From positions 1-33,451 of the forward strand of contig CACZZH010000056.1 in the NCBI GenBank assembly GCA_902785635.1: 33,451 nt of DNA, read 5' to 3'. This document shows positions 12,100 to 19,540 of this stretch, piece by piece. Below the pieces are notes generated by a model. It was not told where the DNA came from. It ran no database searches and saw only the letters and a list, made by a program, of their open reading frames with translations. This DNA is from an uncultured Lachnospiraceae bacterium (lineage in GTDB: Bacteria > Bacillota > Clostridia > Lachnospirales > Lachnospiraceae). Numbering within the stretch: the first letter of the stretch is position 1; every line of letters starts with the position of its first letter. A program made the translations under genes and the position numbers.

Positions 12100-12936
12100 T
12101 TATAATAACGAAAGCACCAGATCCCCTTCCGATAATCCGGATGTGATCTCGGTCATTCTGCCGTCTGTGATTCCTGTATCCACAGAAAGTTCCACAGTGC
12201 TGTCCTCTTTTTTTAAAAGGACGCAGGTTTCTCCCGCATTATTGAGAAACACACATTCTGAAGGAATGAGAAGAACATCCTGTTTTTCTTCCGCTGTGAT
12301 CCGGACAGTCACGCGGCTTCCCGGCCTTCCGAGAAGACCTTGATCCTCAAGAGATAAAATGATGGAAAAGATGCCTTCCGTCACATTATCTCCGGTACTG
12401 ATCAGAGATGCTTTCGTTTCCTGTCCCCCGATCCAGGCATGGATCCGGGTACCGGAGTTAATTTTGTTCAGGTAAAGCTCCGGAAGTTTCACTTCGAGAA
12501 GGATGTCCGGAGAAGAAAGATAACGGATTCGAATCTGGTCTTGTGAAGGTTTATTCACACAGAGAATTCGTATCGCGGAAGGAAATGAGAGGATGCTGCC
12601 GTTTTTATATTGCCATACTGCCCGTCCCGGAGAAATATAATCTCCGGGACCGGCAGTTATTCTTCCTTCAGAGGAAGAAAGTTCAAGGTTTCTGATTTCA
12701 TAAGAGCCGGTCGGAACAGTCTCATCAAAAGTGATCGTGTCTGCGATGAAACCTCTTTTTACAGCAAATACTTCCTCATATCCGGTTATGGTCTCTTCTG
12801 TTTCCGCTGTGAGGATCCCGGAACCCGGATAGATCCGGAAGGGATCTGCCTGACTGAAAAGCAGCCTGAAAATAAACAGAAAAAGACAGCACAGAATGAT
12901 CATTGCAGAAAATGTAAAAACTGGTTTACGCATCAC
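12100..12936 (-). CDS. Membrane-anchored efflux adaptor (MacA/HlyD-like)
   Basis: A 278-aa protein with an N-terminal membrane anchor (about residues 9-30) and an extracytoplasmic remainder. The C-terminal part, VTVRITAEEKQDVLLIPSECV to TEITSGLSEGDLVL, resembles the beta-barrel and membrane-proximal domains of periplasmic adaptor subunits such as MacA. The long coiled-coil hairpin and a clear lipoyl motif were not recognised, so it is a reduced or divergent adaptor. The start may be GTG at 12936 or the next codon, ATG at 12933. It overlaps the lipoprotein stop by about 10 nt, implying translational coupling. Confident as a transporter accessory protein, less so for exact class. Confidence 0.72.
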   Translation of the reverse strand: MMRKPVFTFSAMIILCCLFLFIFRLLFSQADPFRIYPGSGILTAETEETITGYEEVFAVKRGFIADTITFDETVPTGSYEIRNLELSSSEGRITAGPGDYISPGRAVWQYKNGSILSFPSAIRILCVNKPSQDQIRIRYLSSPDILLEVKLPELYLNKINSGTRIHAWIGGQETKASLISTGDNVTEGIFSIILSLEDQGLLGRPGSRVTVRITAEEKQDVLLIPSECVFLNNAGETCVLLKKEDSTVELSVDTGITDGRMTEITSGLSEGDLVLSLL

Positions 12937-13858
12937 CGATGATCTCCCGGTCGATATAATTGCGGATCATGCTGTCATTTTCAAATCCGATGATAAGAAA
13001 TCCCTGGGGCTCATTGAGCAGATATTCTCTGCCTTTTTGATCCTGATAGCGGATGATCCTTGAGGCTTTGATGAGATCGGAATCGGAAAAGCCTTCCTTA
13101 TAATTGAGGCAGAAAGACAATTCTATTTCATCGCCTTTCTTTAATGAAAGAAAGCCTTCTCCGGGTACAGGACTATTGTTGACTTTTCTGGTAATATTTG
13201 TGATATCCAGAAAATCAAGAGCTTCGAAGGCGGTAATGGTGCAGTCTTCATTCACTTCAAGCCTGATGGTGACCGGCCTGGAGGGATCCGAAGGAATCAC
13301 GGAAAGGATCGCCTCCGGCGCGTCCGTATAAAGAAGGATTCCTCCGTCATCCGGAATATCCTGTCCGTACAGACCTTTTGGATTATAAAATCGCATGGAT
13401 CTGGGTGTATAGGAGTAAAGTTCTCCGTCGATATTCAGGTCCAGACTGTCGATGGAAAAATCTGCAGGCTGGTCCGGACGGGCGGATACCTTCAGATGTA
13501 TATAGTAATAATGCCATCCTCTGTATACATCTCCTGCAGTTGTCTCCTCCTGTGTGATCTTATAATCTCCTTCTCCTGAGATCCGGTAACGATCAACTTT
13601 GATCTCCTTAATTTCTTTCCTGGAGAAAACCGGAAGCTCATAGGAGAATTCTTCTTCCTCTTCCCCGGAGAACAGGGTGGCATTACATACCATTCCTCCT
13701 CCATATAATATGTTTTCCATTATGCTGTCCTTTTCTGTCTCAGATACGGAAAAGGATTCTTTCGTTTCATTCACAGACGGACGGGAAGCACATCCGGCAA
13801 AAGCGGCGGAAAAAAGGATGATCGCTGTGAGACAGGTTGTACGAACGGATAATCGCAT
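12926..13858 (-). CDS. Secreted lipoprotein of unknown function
   Basis: A 310-aa protein with a lipoprotein signal: basic N-terminus MRLSVRTT, hydrophobic core, then FAGC with Cys23 as the probable lipidation site. The mature part is acidic, beta-strand-like and without a family I recognise (VDRYRISGEGDYKI, YYYIHLKVSA, LDLNIDGELYSYTPR). ATG at 13858 is preferred over an upstream in-frame start at 13885 because GGAGGAA lies 6-7 nt before it and the lipobox is then correctly placed. It lies 13 nt after the secreted-protein gene and overlaps the adaptor gene. It may be a substrate-binding or immunity-like partner of the exporter; that is context inference only. Confidence 0.78.
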   Translation of the reverse strand: MRLSVRTTCLTAIILFSAAFAGCASRPSVNETKESFSVSETEKDSIMENILYGGGMVCNATLFSGEEEEEFSYELPVFSRKEIKEIKVDRYRISGEGDYKITQEETTAGDVYRGWHYYYIHLKVSARPDQPADFSIDSLDLNIDGELYSYTPRSMRFYNPKGLYGQDIPDDGGILLYTDAPEAILSVIPSDPSRPVTIRLEVNEDCTITAFEALDFLDITNITRKVNNSPVPGEGFLSLKKGDEIELSFCLNYKEGFSDSDLIKASRIIRYQDQKGREYLLNEPQGFLIIGFENDSMIRNYIDREIIGDA

Positions 13859-13871
13859 ATGTTCCTCCTGT

Positions 13872-14489
13872 TTATCTTCTTGCAAGTTTTAAATAGAGTC
13901 CCGCTCCTCTGTCAAAGGTATAGCTGTATTTGATCTGTGAGCGCTTCAGAAAGCGGTGAGATCTGACAATTGCGTATTTAAGAATATTTCCAAAGAAAGC
14001 CGGCCTGTAATAATAAAGCGTACTGTAGTTTTTCATTACAAAGGTATAATCAGTTGAATAGGAACTGGACACAGTAGATGAATAGTTTCTGGAAACGCTG
14101 GTAGCAAGACTGACATTCGGTGAAGAGACGCCCAGGGTCGAAGAGACGATGGAAGAAACGGATTTGGATCTGCTCTGTCCGAGATGGACTGTAATGTCCC
14201 TTTTATTGTTGGACAGCCAGGAGCCGGTCAGATAATATAAAGGCCGGTAATATTTGGCATTTTTCTTTGCTCTGTAGATGTAAAATAAGGATGTCTTGAT
14301 CTTGATCCATTTCTGACTGTCTGTGGAATAATAAGTATCGCTGCCGGTATAATATTCTGCAGCATTCCTGGACTTTTTCGGAGGTTTGCTGATATATGCC
14401 GAGGCGCCGGACACAGGAGCTGCAGCGGCTGAAAAGACAGCAGCGGACAATAAAAAAGCGCAAAATCTCTTCATAAGAGTATGTTTCAT
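13872..14489 (-). CDS. Secreted Ser/Tyr-rich protein of unknown function
   Basis: A 205-aa protein with a clear signal peptide (MKRFCAFLLSAAVFSAAAAP, probable cleavage near VSGASA, residue 30). The mature part has no recognisable enzyme motif. It has a very Ser-rich central stretch (about residues 105-150, e.g. SVSSIVSSTLGVSS) and many Tyr and basic residues elsewhere; no Cys remains after the signal. Start ATG at 14489 has AAGGGGA 7 nt upstream. It is the first gene of a five-gene operon (secreted protein, lipoprotein, adaptor, ATPase, permease) behind a strong promoter. A bacteriocin-like or surface role is conceivable from context but unproven. Confidence 0.78.
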   Translation of the reverse strand: MKHTLMKRFCAFLLSAAVFSAAAAPVSGASAYISKPPKKSRNAAEYYTGSDTYYSTDSQKWIKIKTSLFYIYRAKKNAKYYRPLYYLTGSWLSNNKRDITVHLGQSRSKSVSSIVSSTLGVSSPNVSLATSVSRNYSSTVSSSYSTDYTFVMKNYSTLYYYRPAFFGNILKYAIVRSHRFLKRSQIKYSYTFDRGAGLYLKLARR

Positions 14490-14643
14490 AAAGCGATCCC
14501 CTTTCCCTGATGATGGATGAATTCTGCGAAGTGCAGCTGAACAGAGTTGAGTAGGTATTGTGTATTAGAAAGATCTTTCAATACGAATGGAAGGCAGGAT
14601 CGGAACATCCTGCATCAGACGGATATCCGTTCCGGTAAAAATG

Positions 14644-14672
14644 AATATAACTCATTGTATCAGGAATGTCAA
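14644..14672 (-). promoter_or_regulatory. Sigma-A promoter of the secreted-protein/ABC operon
   Basis: On the minus strand, TTGACA (14667-14672), a 17-nt spacer and TATATT (14644-14649) make a near-consensus promoter. The transcript would have a leader of about 150 nt with a GCAGGAT/ATCCTGC hairpin (about 14593-14612) and the palindrome ACGGATATCCGT near 14619. Confidence 0.8.
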
Positions 14673-14790
14673 GTACAAATAATATAATAACAGCTTTAAA
14701 TAAAATATGATAATTGTGAAAATATAGGATGGAAGGGTCCGGGTCCAAAATATAGGACGGCCGGATTCATCAAATTACAATATCCTGTTC
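14673..14790. other. Divergent intergenic stretch between operon and rpmH promoters
   Basis: No gene. AT-rich, with a short direct repeat AAAATATAGGA(T/C)GG at 14719-14732 and 14747-14760, 28 bp apart, separated by a doubled GGGTCC. Could be a binding site or chance. Confidence 0.4.
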
Positions 14791-14818
14791 TTGACTTGCA
14801 TTTGCTTTATGGTATAAT
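14791..14818 (+). promoter_or_regulatory. Sigma-A promoter of rpmH
   Basis: TTGACT (14791-14796), 16-nt spacer, perfect TATAAT (14813-14818). The rpmH start codon is about 95 nt downstream, giving a leader of roughly 85 nt. Confidence 0.88.
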
Positions 14819-14911
14819 AAACGCGATGTTTTCACAGTTTCCGTATGAAACGTATTTTAGAATAAAACCAATTATGATAGATAGATTGGTAAGTAAAGGG
14901 GGGACGCCGCT

Positions 14912-15046
14912 ATGAAGATGACATTCCAGCCGAAGAAGAGATCCAGATCAAAGGTTCATGGCTTCAGAGCAAGAATGAGCACTGCCAACGGAAGAAAGGT
15001 GCTTGCTTCCAGAAGAGCTAAAGGCAGAAAAGTGCTTTCCGCTTAA
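14912..15046 (+). CDS. rpmH: 50S ribosomal protein L34
   Basis: A 44-aa, strongly basic ribosomal protein too short for most gene lists. It reads [20 protein letters not shown] and ends GRKVLSA, with the full L34 signature ([30 protein letters not shown]). AAAGGGGGG lies 8-16 nt upstream of the ATG. It is followed by a hairpin and then rnpA, the conserved rpmH-rnpA-yidD-yidC order. Confidence 0.97.
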   Translation: MKMTFQPKKRSRSKVHGFRARMSTANGRKVLASRRAKGRKVLSA

Positions 15047-15067
15047 CCAATGGATATGCCAAGTATC

Positions 15068-15089
15068 GGAGTTTCGTTCGCGAAACTCC
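15068..15089 (+). promoter_or_regulatory. UUCG-capped hairpin between rpmH and rnpA
   Basis: A perfect 9-bp stem GGAGTTTCG / CGAAACTCC closed by a TTCG tetraloop, 21 nt after the rpmH stop and 29 nt before rnpA. It is followed by ATTTCTTTATCT, not a clean U tract, so a partial attenuator or an mRNA-processing/stabilising element is more likely than a full terminator. Confidence 0.75.
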
Positions 15090-15118
15090 ATTTCTTTATC
15101 TCAGAAAGAATGAATTGA

Positions 15119-15463
15119 ATGAAGTTTTCAGAGTCGCTGAAAAAAAACAGGGATTTCCAGTTTGTCTATCAAAACGGGAAGTCCTTTGCCAACCGATACC
15201 TGGTGATGTATGTGCTGCGTACAGGCACTGCACATAACCGGATCGGTATTTCGGTAAGTAAAAAAGTCGGAAATTCCGTCGTGAGACATCATATCACGAG
15301 ATTGATCCGGGAAAGCTACCGGCTCAATGAAGAAAGTTTTGATGATGGTCTGGATATGATCGTGATCGCCAGGCCCGGCGCTAAAGAAAAAAATTTCTTT
15401 GAGATCGAGAGCGCACTGCTTCATCTGGCACGGAAAAGTCAGGTGCTGGTGAAGGAAGTCTGA
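15119..15463 (+). CDS. rnpA: Ribonuclease P protein component
   Basis: A 114-aa basic protein that assists the RNase P RNA in maturing tRNA 5' ends. The RNR-type signature is seen as [20 protein letters not shown] followed by TRLIRESYR (about residues 40-70), and the N-terminal [20 protein letters not shown] is typical. ATG at 15119 has only a weak AGAAAG-type site upstream. It belongs to the rpmH transcript. Confidence 0.95.
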   Translation: MKFSESLKKNRDFQFVYQNGKSFANRYLVMYVLRTGTAHNRIGISVSKKVGNSVVRHHITRLIRESYRLNEESFDDGLDMIVIARPGAKEKNFFEIESALLHLARKSQVLVKEV

Positions 15464-15489
15464 TAGAAGATGCTGGTCAGACAGAAGAT

Positions 15490-15699
15490 ATGAAAAAGAT
15501 TTTGATCAAACTTATAAGGTTGTATAGGCGTTACATTTCACCTGTGAAATACACGAAATGCCCTTATTTTCCAAGCTGTTCCAGCTATGGACTGGAGGCT
15601 GTCGAAAAGTACGGGGCTCTGAAAGGTTCGCTTCTGGCGATGTGGCGCATTTTGCGATGCAATCCTTTCTCCAGGGGAGGATACGATCCGGTTCCCTGA
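15490..15699 (+). CDS. yidD: Membrane protein insertion efficiency factor YidD
   Basis: A 69-aa protein of the YidD family, which supports YidC-dependent membrane insertion. Diagnostic are the [21 protein letters not shown] segment (Cys-containing, residues 16-36), the central [20 protein letters not shown] ending and the amphipathic basic N-terminus. It sits between rnpA (26 nt) and yidC (25 nt). Confidence 0.94.
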   Translation: MKKILIKLIRLYRRYISPVKYTKCPYFPSCSSYGLEAVEKYGALKGSLLAMWRILRCNPFSRGGYDPVP

Positions 15700-15724
15700 C
15701 GGAGATTTTCATGGAGGACACAAA

Positions 15725-17008
15725 ATGTATCTGACAAAGAACAAAACTCCCATCATTGGTGCAGTTGCAATCGTACTTGGACTGATCATGAATGGGATTT
15801 TCAATGTTCAATCGGCGATCGGTCTGAATAATATCGGTCTTTGTATTATTCTTTTTACGATCATCGTAAATATGCTGATGCTTCCGCTTACCGTCCAGCA
15901 GCAGAAGTTTTCCAAGCTGCAGACGAAGATGAATCCGGAACTTCAGGCGATTCAGAAAAAGTACAAAGGTAAGAATTCAGATCAGGCCGCGATGGCCAAA
16001 ATGAATGAGGAAACACAGGCAGTTTATGCCAAATACGGCGTAAATCCCATGGGCAGCTGTCTGCAGATGATCATTCAGCTCCCAATTCTGTTTGCTCTTT
16101 ACCGCGTGATCTGGAATATTCCTGCTTATGTGGATAAAGTAAAGGCTGTTTTTGAAGGACTCGCCTCTTCCATCCTTACAACTGCCGGCGCAGAGGAATA
16201 TCTGGGCGAAGTTGCAAAAACGGTAGGCGTAAGCTTTAAAGAGTTCTCTTCAAACACGATCATTGACGTTCTTTATAAATTCAAACCGGCCAACTGGAAC
16301 GGACTGATTGAAAAATTCCCGGATCTTACGGAACAGATCAATTCCACAAGAGAAAAAGTCAACAGCATGAATACCTTCCTCGGAGGACTGGATATCGCAG
16401 ATGCTCCGATGAATATCATCCGCACCGCATGGGGCAATAAGGAGATCCTGCTCCTGATCGCAGCAGTTTTGATTCCTGTGCTTGCAGCAGTTACTCAGTG
16501 GCTGAGCGCCAAACTGATGACTAACATGCAGAGTGATGCAGCAAAGAATAACGAAGGCGCAACAGACCAGATGTCTCAGACCATAAAGAGCATGAATACG
16601 GTAATGCCGATCATGTCTGCAGTATTCTGCCTCTCTCTTCCGGTAGGTATGGGTATCTACTGGATCGCCAGTGCAGTTGTGAGAAGTATCCAGCAGATCG
16701 CGATCAACAAGCATCTTGATAAGATGGATATTGATGAACTGGCGAAGAAGAACCTTGAAAAGCTGAATGAAAAGCGGGCAAAGAAGGGACTTCCTCCTGA
16801 GAAGATGAATTCCAATGCGCATCTTTCCACCAGAAACATTGAAAACAGTAAATATGGTGTTTCGGCAAGCAGGAAGGCACAGCTTCAGAAAGAAGCAAGT
16901 GAGATCAAGAGCTCTTCGGAAGCCAAGTCCGGTTCGGCTAAGCCGGGAAGTCTTGCCGCAAAGGCAAATCTTGTCCGTGATTATAATGAAAGTCACATGA
17001 AAAAGTGA
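15725..17008 (+). CDS. yidC: Membrane protein insertase YidC/OxaA
   Basis: A 427-aa insertase with five predicted membrane segments: about residues 9-28, 37-57, 117-137, 237-258 and 286-310 (ending LPVGMGIYWIASAVVRSIQQ). The cytosolic loop QQQKFSKLQTKMNPELQAIQKKYKGK and the signature QMIIQLPILFALYRVI are typical of Gram-positive Oxa1/YidC proteins without a large extracytoplasmic domain. The second segment reads TIIVNMLMLPLT, so the groove Arg (E. coli R366, in IVRGIMYPLT) is replaced by Asn49. The C-terminal tail is long and Lys/Ser-rich. GGAGG precedes the ATG. It is followed by jag. Confidence 0.95.
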   Translation: MYLTKNKTPIIGAVAIVLGLIMNGIFNVQSAIGLNNIGLCIILFTIIVNMLMLPLTVQQQKFSKLQTKMNPELQAIQKKYKGKNSDQAAMAKMNEETQAVYAKYGVNPMGSCLQMIIQLPILFALYRVIWNIPAYVDKVKAVFEGLASSILTTAGAEEYLGEVAKTVGVSFKEFSSNTIIDVLYKFKPANWNGLIEKFPDLTEQINSTREKVNSMNTFLGGLDIADAPMNIIRTAWGNKEILLLIAAVLIPVLAAVTQWLSAKLMTNMQSDAAKNNEGATDQMSQTIKSMNTVMPIMSAVFCLSLPVGMGIYWIASAVVRSIQQIAINKHLDKMDIDELAKKNLEKLNEKRAKKGLPPEKMNSNAHLSTRNIENSKYGVSASRKAQLQKEASEIKSSSEAKSGSAKPGSLAAKANLVRDYNESHMKK

Positions 17009-17025
17009 TCAGAGGGGAAAGAGAA

Positions 17026-18039
17026 ATGGATGAGTATATCAGAGTCACAGCCAAGACTGTTGAGGATGCCATTCTGGAAGCATCCATTGCGCTTGGAACA
17101 AGCAGTGACAATATCGAATATCATATCATAGAGAGAGAGACAAAAGGTTTCCTGGGAATCGGTGCAAAGAAGGCAGTGATCGAAGCCCGCAGAAAGATGT
17201 CTGATGAAGATATCATAAACGAAGTGTTCCGCGGGAAAGAAACAGAACCGGCAAAGAAAGCCAGGAAAAAGGAAGAATCTTCTGAAAAAAAGGCTGCGAA
17301 GAAAACGGAGAAAAAGCAGGTAAAGGAAACGGTCAAATCAGAGAAAAAGGAAGAAAAGGCTGCAGCAAAAGCAGAGAAAAAACCTGAGAAATCTGAAAAG
17401 GAAAAAGCCGAAAAAGCCGAAAAGAGTGAAAAAGCTGTAAAGAAAGCAGTCAAAGAAGAAAAAGCTTCTGGTAAAGAGGATAAAAAATCCGAACAGAAAG
17501 AGCAAAAGTCAGAAAAGAAGGCGGCAAAGGCTGAGAAGAAAGGAGTTCCGGCAGATCCGGAAGTGGTAAAGAGCCGTGCCGAAGAATTCCTTTCCTCCAT
17601 GCTCAGCGCAATGGGAGTACAGGCATCGATCGAAACAACATATGAGGACGGCACTTTGAATGTAAACCTCGAAGGCGATGATATGGGAATCCTGATCGGA
17701 AAAAGAGGACAGACTCTGGATTCCATTCAGTATCTTACAAGCCTTGTTGTAAACAAAGGAAAAGCGGCTTACGTAAGAGTAAAGATCGATACGGAAAACT
17801 ACAGGGAACGTCGGAAAGCAACTCTTGAGAATTTGGCAAAGAATATGGCCTTCAAGGTCAAAAAGACCAGACGCCCCGCTTATCTGGAACCGATGAATCC
17901 TTATGAGAGACGCATTATTCATTCCGCTCTGCAGAATGATCCTTATGTGACAACACACAGTGAGGGAGAAGAACCGGCAAGGAAAGTCGTCATTACTCTG
18001 CGCAAGCATGAAAGAGACGAAGCCGGACAGGAAGAGTAA
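17026..18039 (+). CDS. jag: RNA-binding protein Jag/KhpB (Jag_N-KH-R3H)
   Basis: RNA-binding protein (SpoIIIJ-associated/KhpB family) that partners KhpA in pneumococcus and is encoded next to yidC. The 337-aa protein has a Jag_N domain (residues 1-58, ERETKGFLGIGAKKA), a long low-complexity Lys/Glu/Ala linker (about 65-180), a KH domain with GILIGKRGQTLDSIQYL (about residue 225) and a C-terminal R3H domain containing NPYERRIIHSAL. ATG at 17026 is preferred over an in-frame start at 17005, because AGGGGAAA sits 7-8 nt before it and the protein then begins MDEYIRVTAKTVEDA as in relatives. The linker is unusually long. Confidence 0.93.
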   Translation: MDEYIRVTAKTVEDAILEASIALGTSSDNIEYHIIERETKGFLGIGAKKAVIEARRKMSDEDIINEVFRGKETEPAKKARKKEESSEKKAAKKTEKKQVKETVKSEKKEEKAAAKAEKKPEKSEKEKAEKAEKSEKAVKKAVKEEKASGKEDKKSEQKEQKSEKKAAKAEKKGVPADPEVVKSRAEEFLSSMLSAMGVQASIETTYEDGTLNVNLEGDDMGILIGKRGQTLDSIQYLTSLVVNKGKAAYVRVKIDTENYRERRKATLENLAKNMAFKVKKTRRPAYLEPMNPYERRIIHSALQNDPYVTTHSEGEEPARKVVITLRKHERDEAGQEE

Positions 18040-18060
18040 TTATACAATATGAAAATGGAG

Positions 18061-18102
18061 GGCTGTCGCAATTGGTCGTTTTTTTAATCAGTTGCGGCGG
18101 CC
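18061..18102 (+). promoter_or_regulatory. Leader hairpin before mnmE
   Basis: A 14-bp RNA stem between 18061-18074 (GGCTGTCGCAATTG) and 18089-18102 (CAGTTGCGGCGGCC). Three pairs are G-U wobbles in the plus-strand RNA and would be A-C mismatches in the minus-strand RNA, so the structure is strand-specific. The loop holds seven T's. It lies 21 nt before mnmE. It may end the jag transcript or control mnmE; the U run is in the loop, not after the stem. Confidence 0.6.
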
Positions 18103-18123
18103 TTCACTCTTTTACGAGGTCCT

Positions 18124-19524
18124 ATGAATAACAATGATACGATCGCTGCCATCTCCACGGCAGTAAGCGAAGCCGGAATCGGCATTGTAAGGATCAGCGG
18201 CCCGGACGCTCTGGAAGTGGCGGACCGGGTATGCCTTCTTGCAGGAAAAGAAAAAAGGAAGCTGGCTGATGTTCCTTCCCATACGATACATTACGGGTAT
18301 GTGACAGGCCCGGATGCCGGCCGGACAGAGATCATAGATGAAGTGCTGGTCAGTGTCATGCGCGGCCCCAGGTCATTCACAGCAGAAGATACAGTAGAGA
18401 TCAATTGCCATGGCGGCGTATATGCTGTGCGAAAATGTCTGGAAGCGGTGCTGGAGGCGGGCGCAAGAGCGGCACAGCCCGGGGAGTTTACGAAAAGAGC
18501 TTTCCTGAACGGCAGGATCGATCTTTCATCCGCAGAGGCAGTAATGGATGTGATTCAGGCAAAGAGCGCACTTTCACTGAAGAGTTCCGTTCAGCAGCTC
18601 AAAGGAGCAGTATTCCAGGCTGTGCGTACTCTCCGCTCTTCCATGCTGGAAAAGGCAGCTTATATAGAAGCTGCCCTGGATGATCCGGAGCACTACAGCC
18701 TGGAAGGGTTTTCAGGGCAGCTGCTCTCCTGCGCTGCGGACTGGAAAGAAGAAGTGGAACATCTGGTCCGTACTTCTGACAGCGGCAGACTGGTACGGGA
18801 AGGAATCAACACAGCCATTATCGGAAAACCGAACGCCGGAAAATCATCTTTGCTGAATCTTCTTGCCGGGAGCGATCTGGCGATCGTTACAGAGATCGCC
18901 GGGACTACCCGGGATGTGCTTACACAGACTCTTCGCATCGGGGATGTCGTACTGAATGTGGCGGATACGGCAGGTATTCGTGATGCAAAAGATACAGTGG
19001 AACAGATCGGCATTGAAAGGGCTCTCTCCTGTGCAAAAGAAAGTGATCTCGTATTATATGTTGCTGACTCTTCTCTCCCGGTCGACGAATGGGACCGCAG
19101 GATTCTGGAAATGCTTTCCGGGCAGAAAGTGATCGCTCTATTGAATAAATCAGATCTGCCCAGCGTGACCGGTCCGGAACAGATCCGCCCCCTCATAGGT
19201 GAAAAAGGTGTGATCCTTTCCGTTTCCGCTTTGGATGGAACCGGTATTGAAGATCTGAAAGACAGTATAATGAAAATGTTTTACGGTGGGGATCTGTCCT
19301 TCAATGATGAGGTCGTGATCACAAATATACGGCACAGGCAGTGCCTGATCGATGCCGGAAAAAGCCTGGATCTTTTGCTGGAAAGTCTTGAAATGGGATT
19401 GCCGGAGGACATCTGCAGCATTGATCTGACGGATGCGATCGATCATCTCGGGGAGATCACTGGCGAGACTATGAGGGAGGATCTGATCGACGAGATCTTC
19501 GGGAAATTCTGCATGGGGAAATAA
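18124..19524 (+). CDS. mnmE: tRNA modification GTPase MnmE
   Basis: GTPase that with MnmG installs the (carboxymethyl)aminomethyl group at U34 of certain tRNAs; 466 aa, normal length. Present are the N-terminal folate-binding domain (TIAAISTAVSEAGIGIVRISG), the G domain with G1 GKPNAGKSSLLN near residue 237, the G2/G3 region (AGTTRD, ADTAGIRDA), G4 NKSD, and the conserved C-terminal FCMGK with the catalytic Cys. The start lies just after GAGG and follows a stable leader hairpin. mnmG follows after 16 nt. Confidence 0.97.
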   Translation: MNNNDTIAAISTAVSEAGIGIVRISGPDALEVADRVCLLAGKEKRKLADVPSHTIHYGYVTGPDAGRTEIIDEVLVSVMRGPRSFTAEDTVEINCHGGVYAVRKCLEAVLEAGARAAQPGEFTKRAFLNGRIDLSSAEAVMDVIQAKSALSLKSSVQQLKGAVFQAVRTLRSSMLEKAAYIEAALDDPEHYSLEGFSGQLLSCAADWKEEVEHLVRTSDSGRLVREGINTAIIGKPNAGKSSLLNLLAGSDLAIVTEIAGTTRDVLTQTLRIGDVVLNVADTAGIRDAKDTVEQIGIERALSCAKESDLVLYVADSSLPVDEWDRRILEMLSGQKVIALLNKSDLPSVTGPEQIRPLIGEKGVILSVSALDGTGIEDLKDSIMKMFYGGDLSFNDEVVITNIRHRQCLIDAGKSLDLLLESLEMGLPEDICSIDLTDAIDHLGEITGETMREDLIDEIFGKFCMGK

Positions 19525-19540
19525 ATAACAGGAAACCGGA

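Noticed and set aside
12143..13331. Plus-strand open frames within the adaptor and lipoprotein genes
   Set aside because: Antisense to well-placed genes with signal sequences and ribosome sites; no independent support.
17121..17726. A 201-codon Ser/Phe-rich frame opposite jag
   Set aside because: It is the complement of the Lys/Glu-rich linker; composition alone explains its openness.
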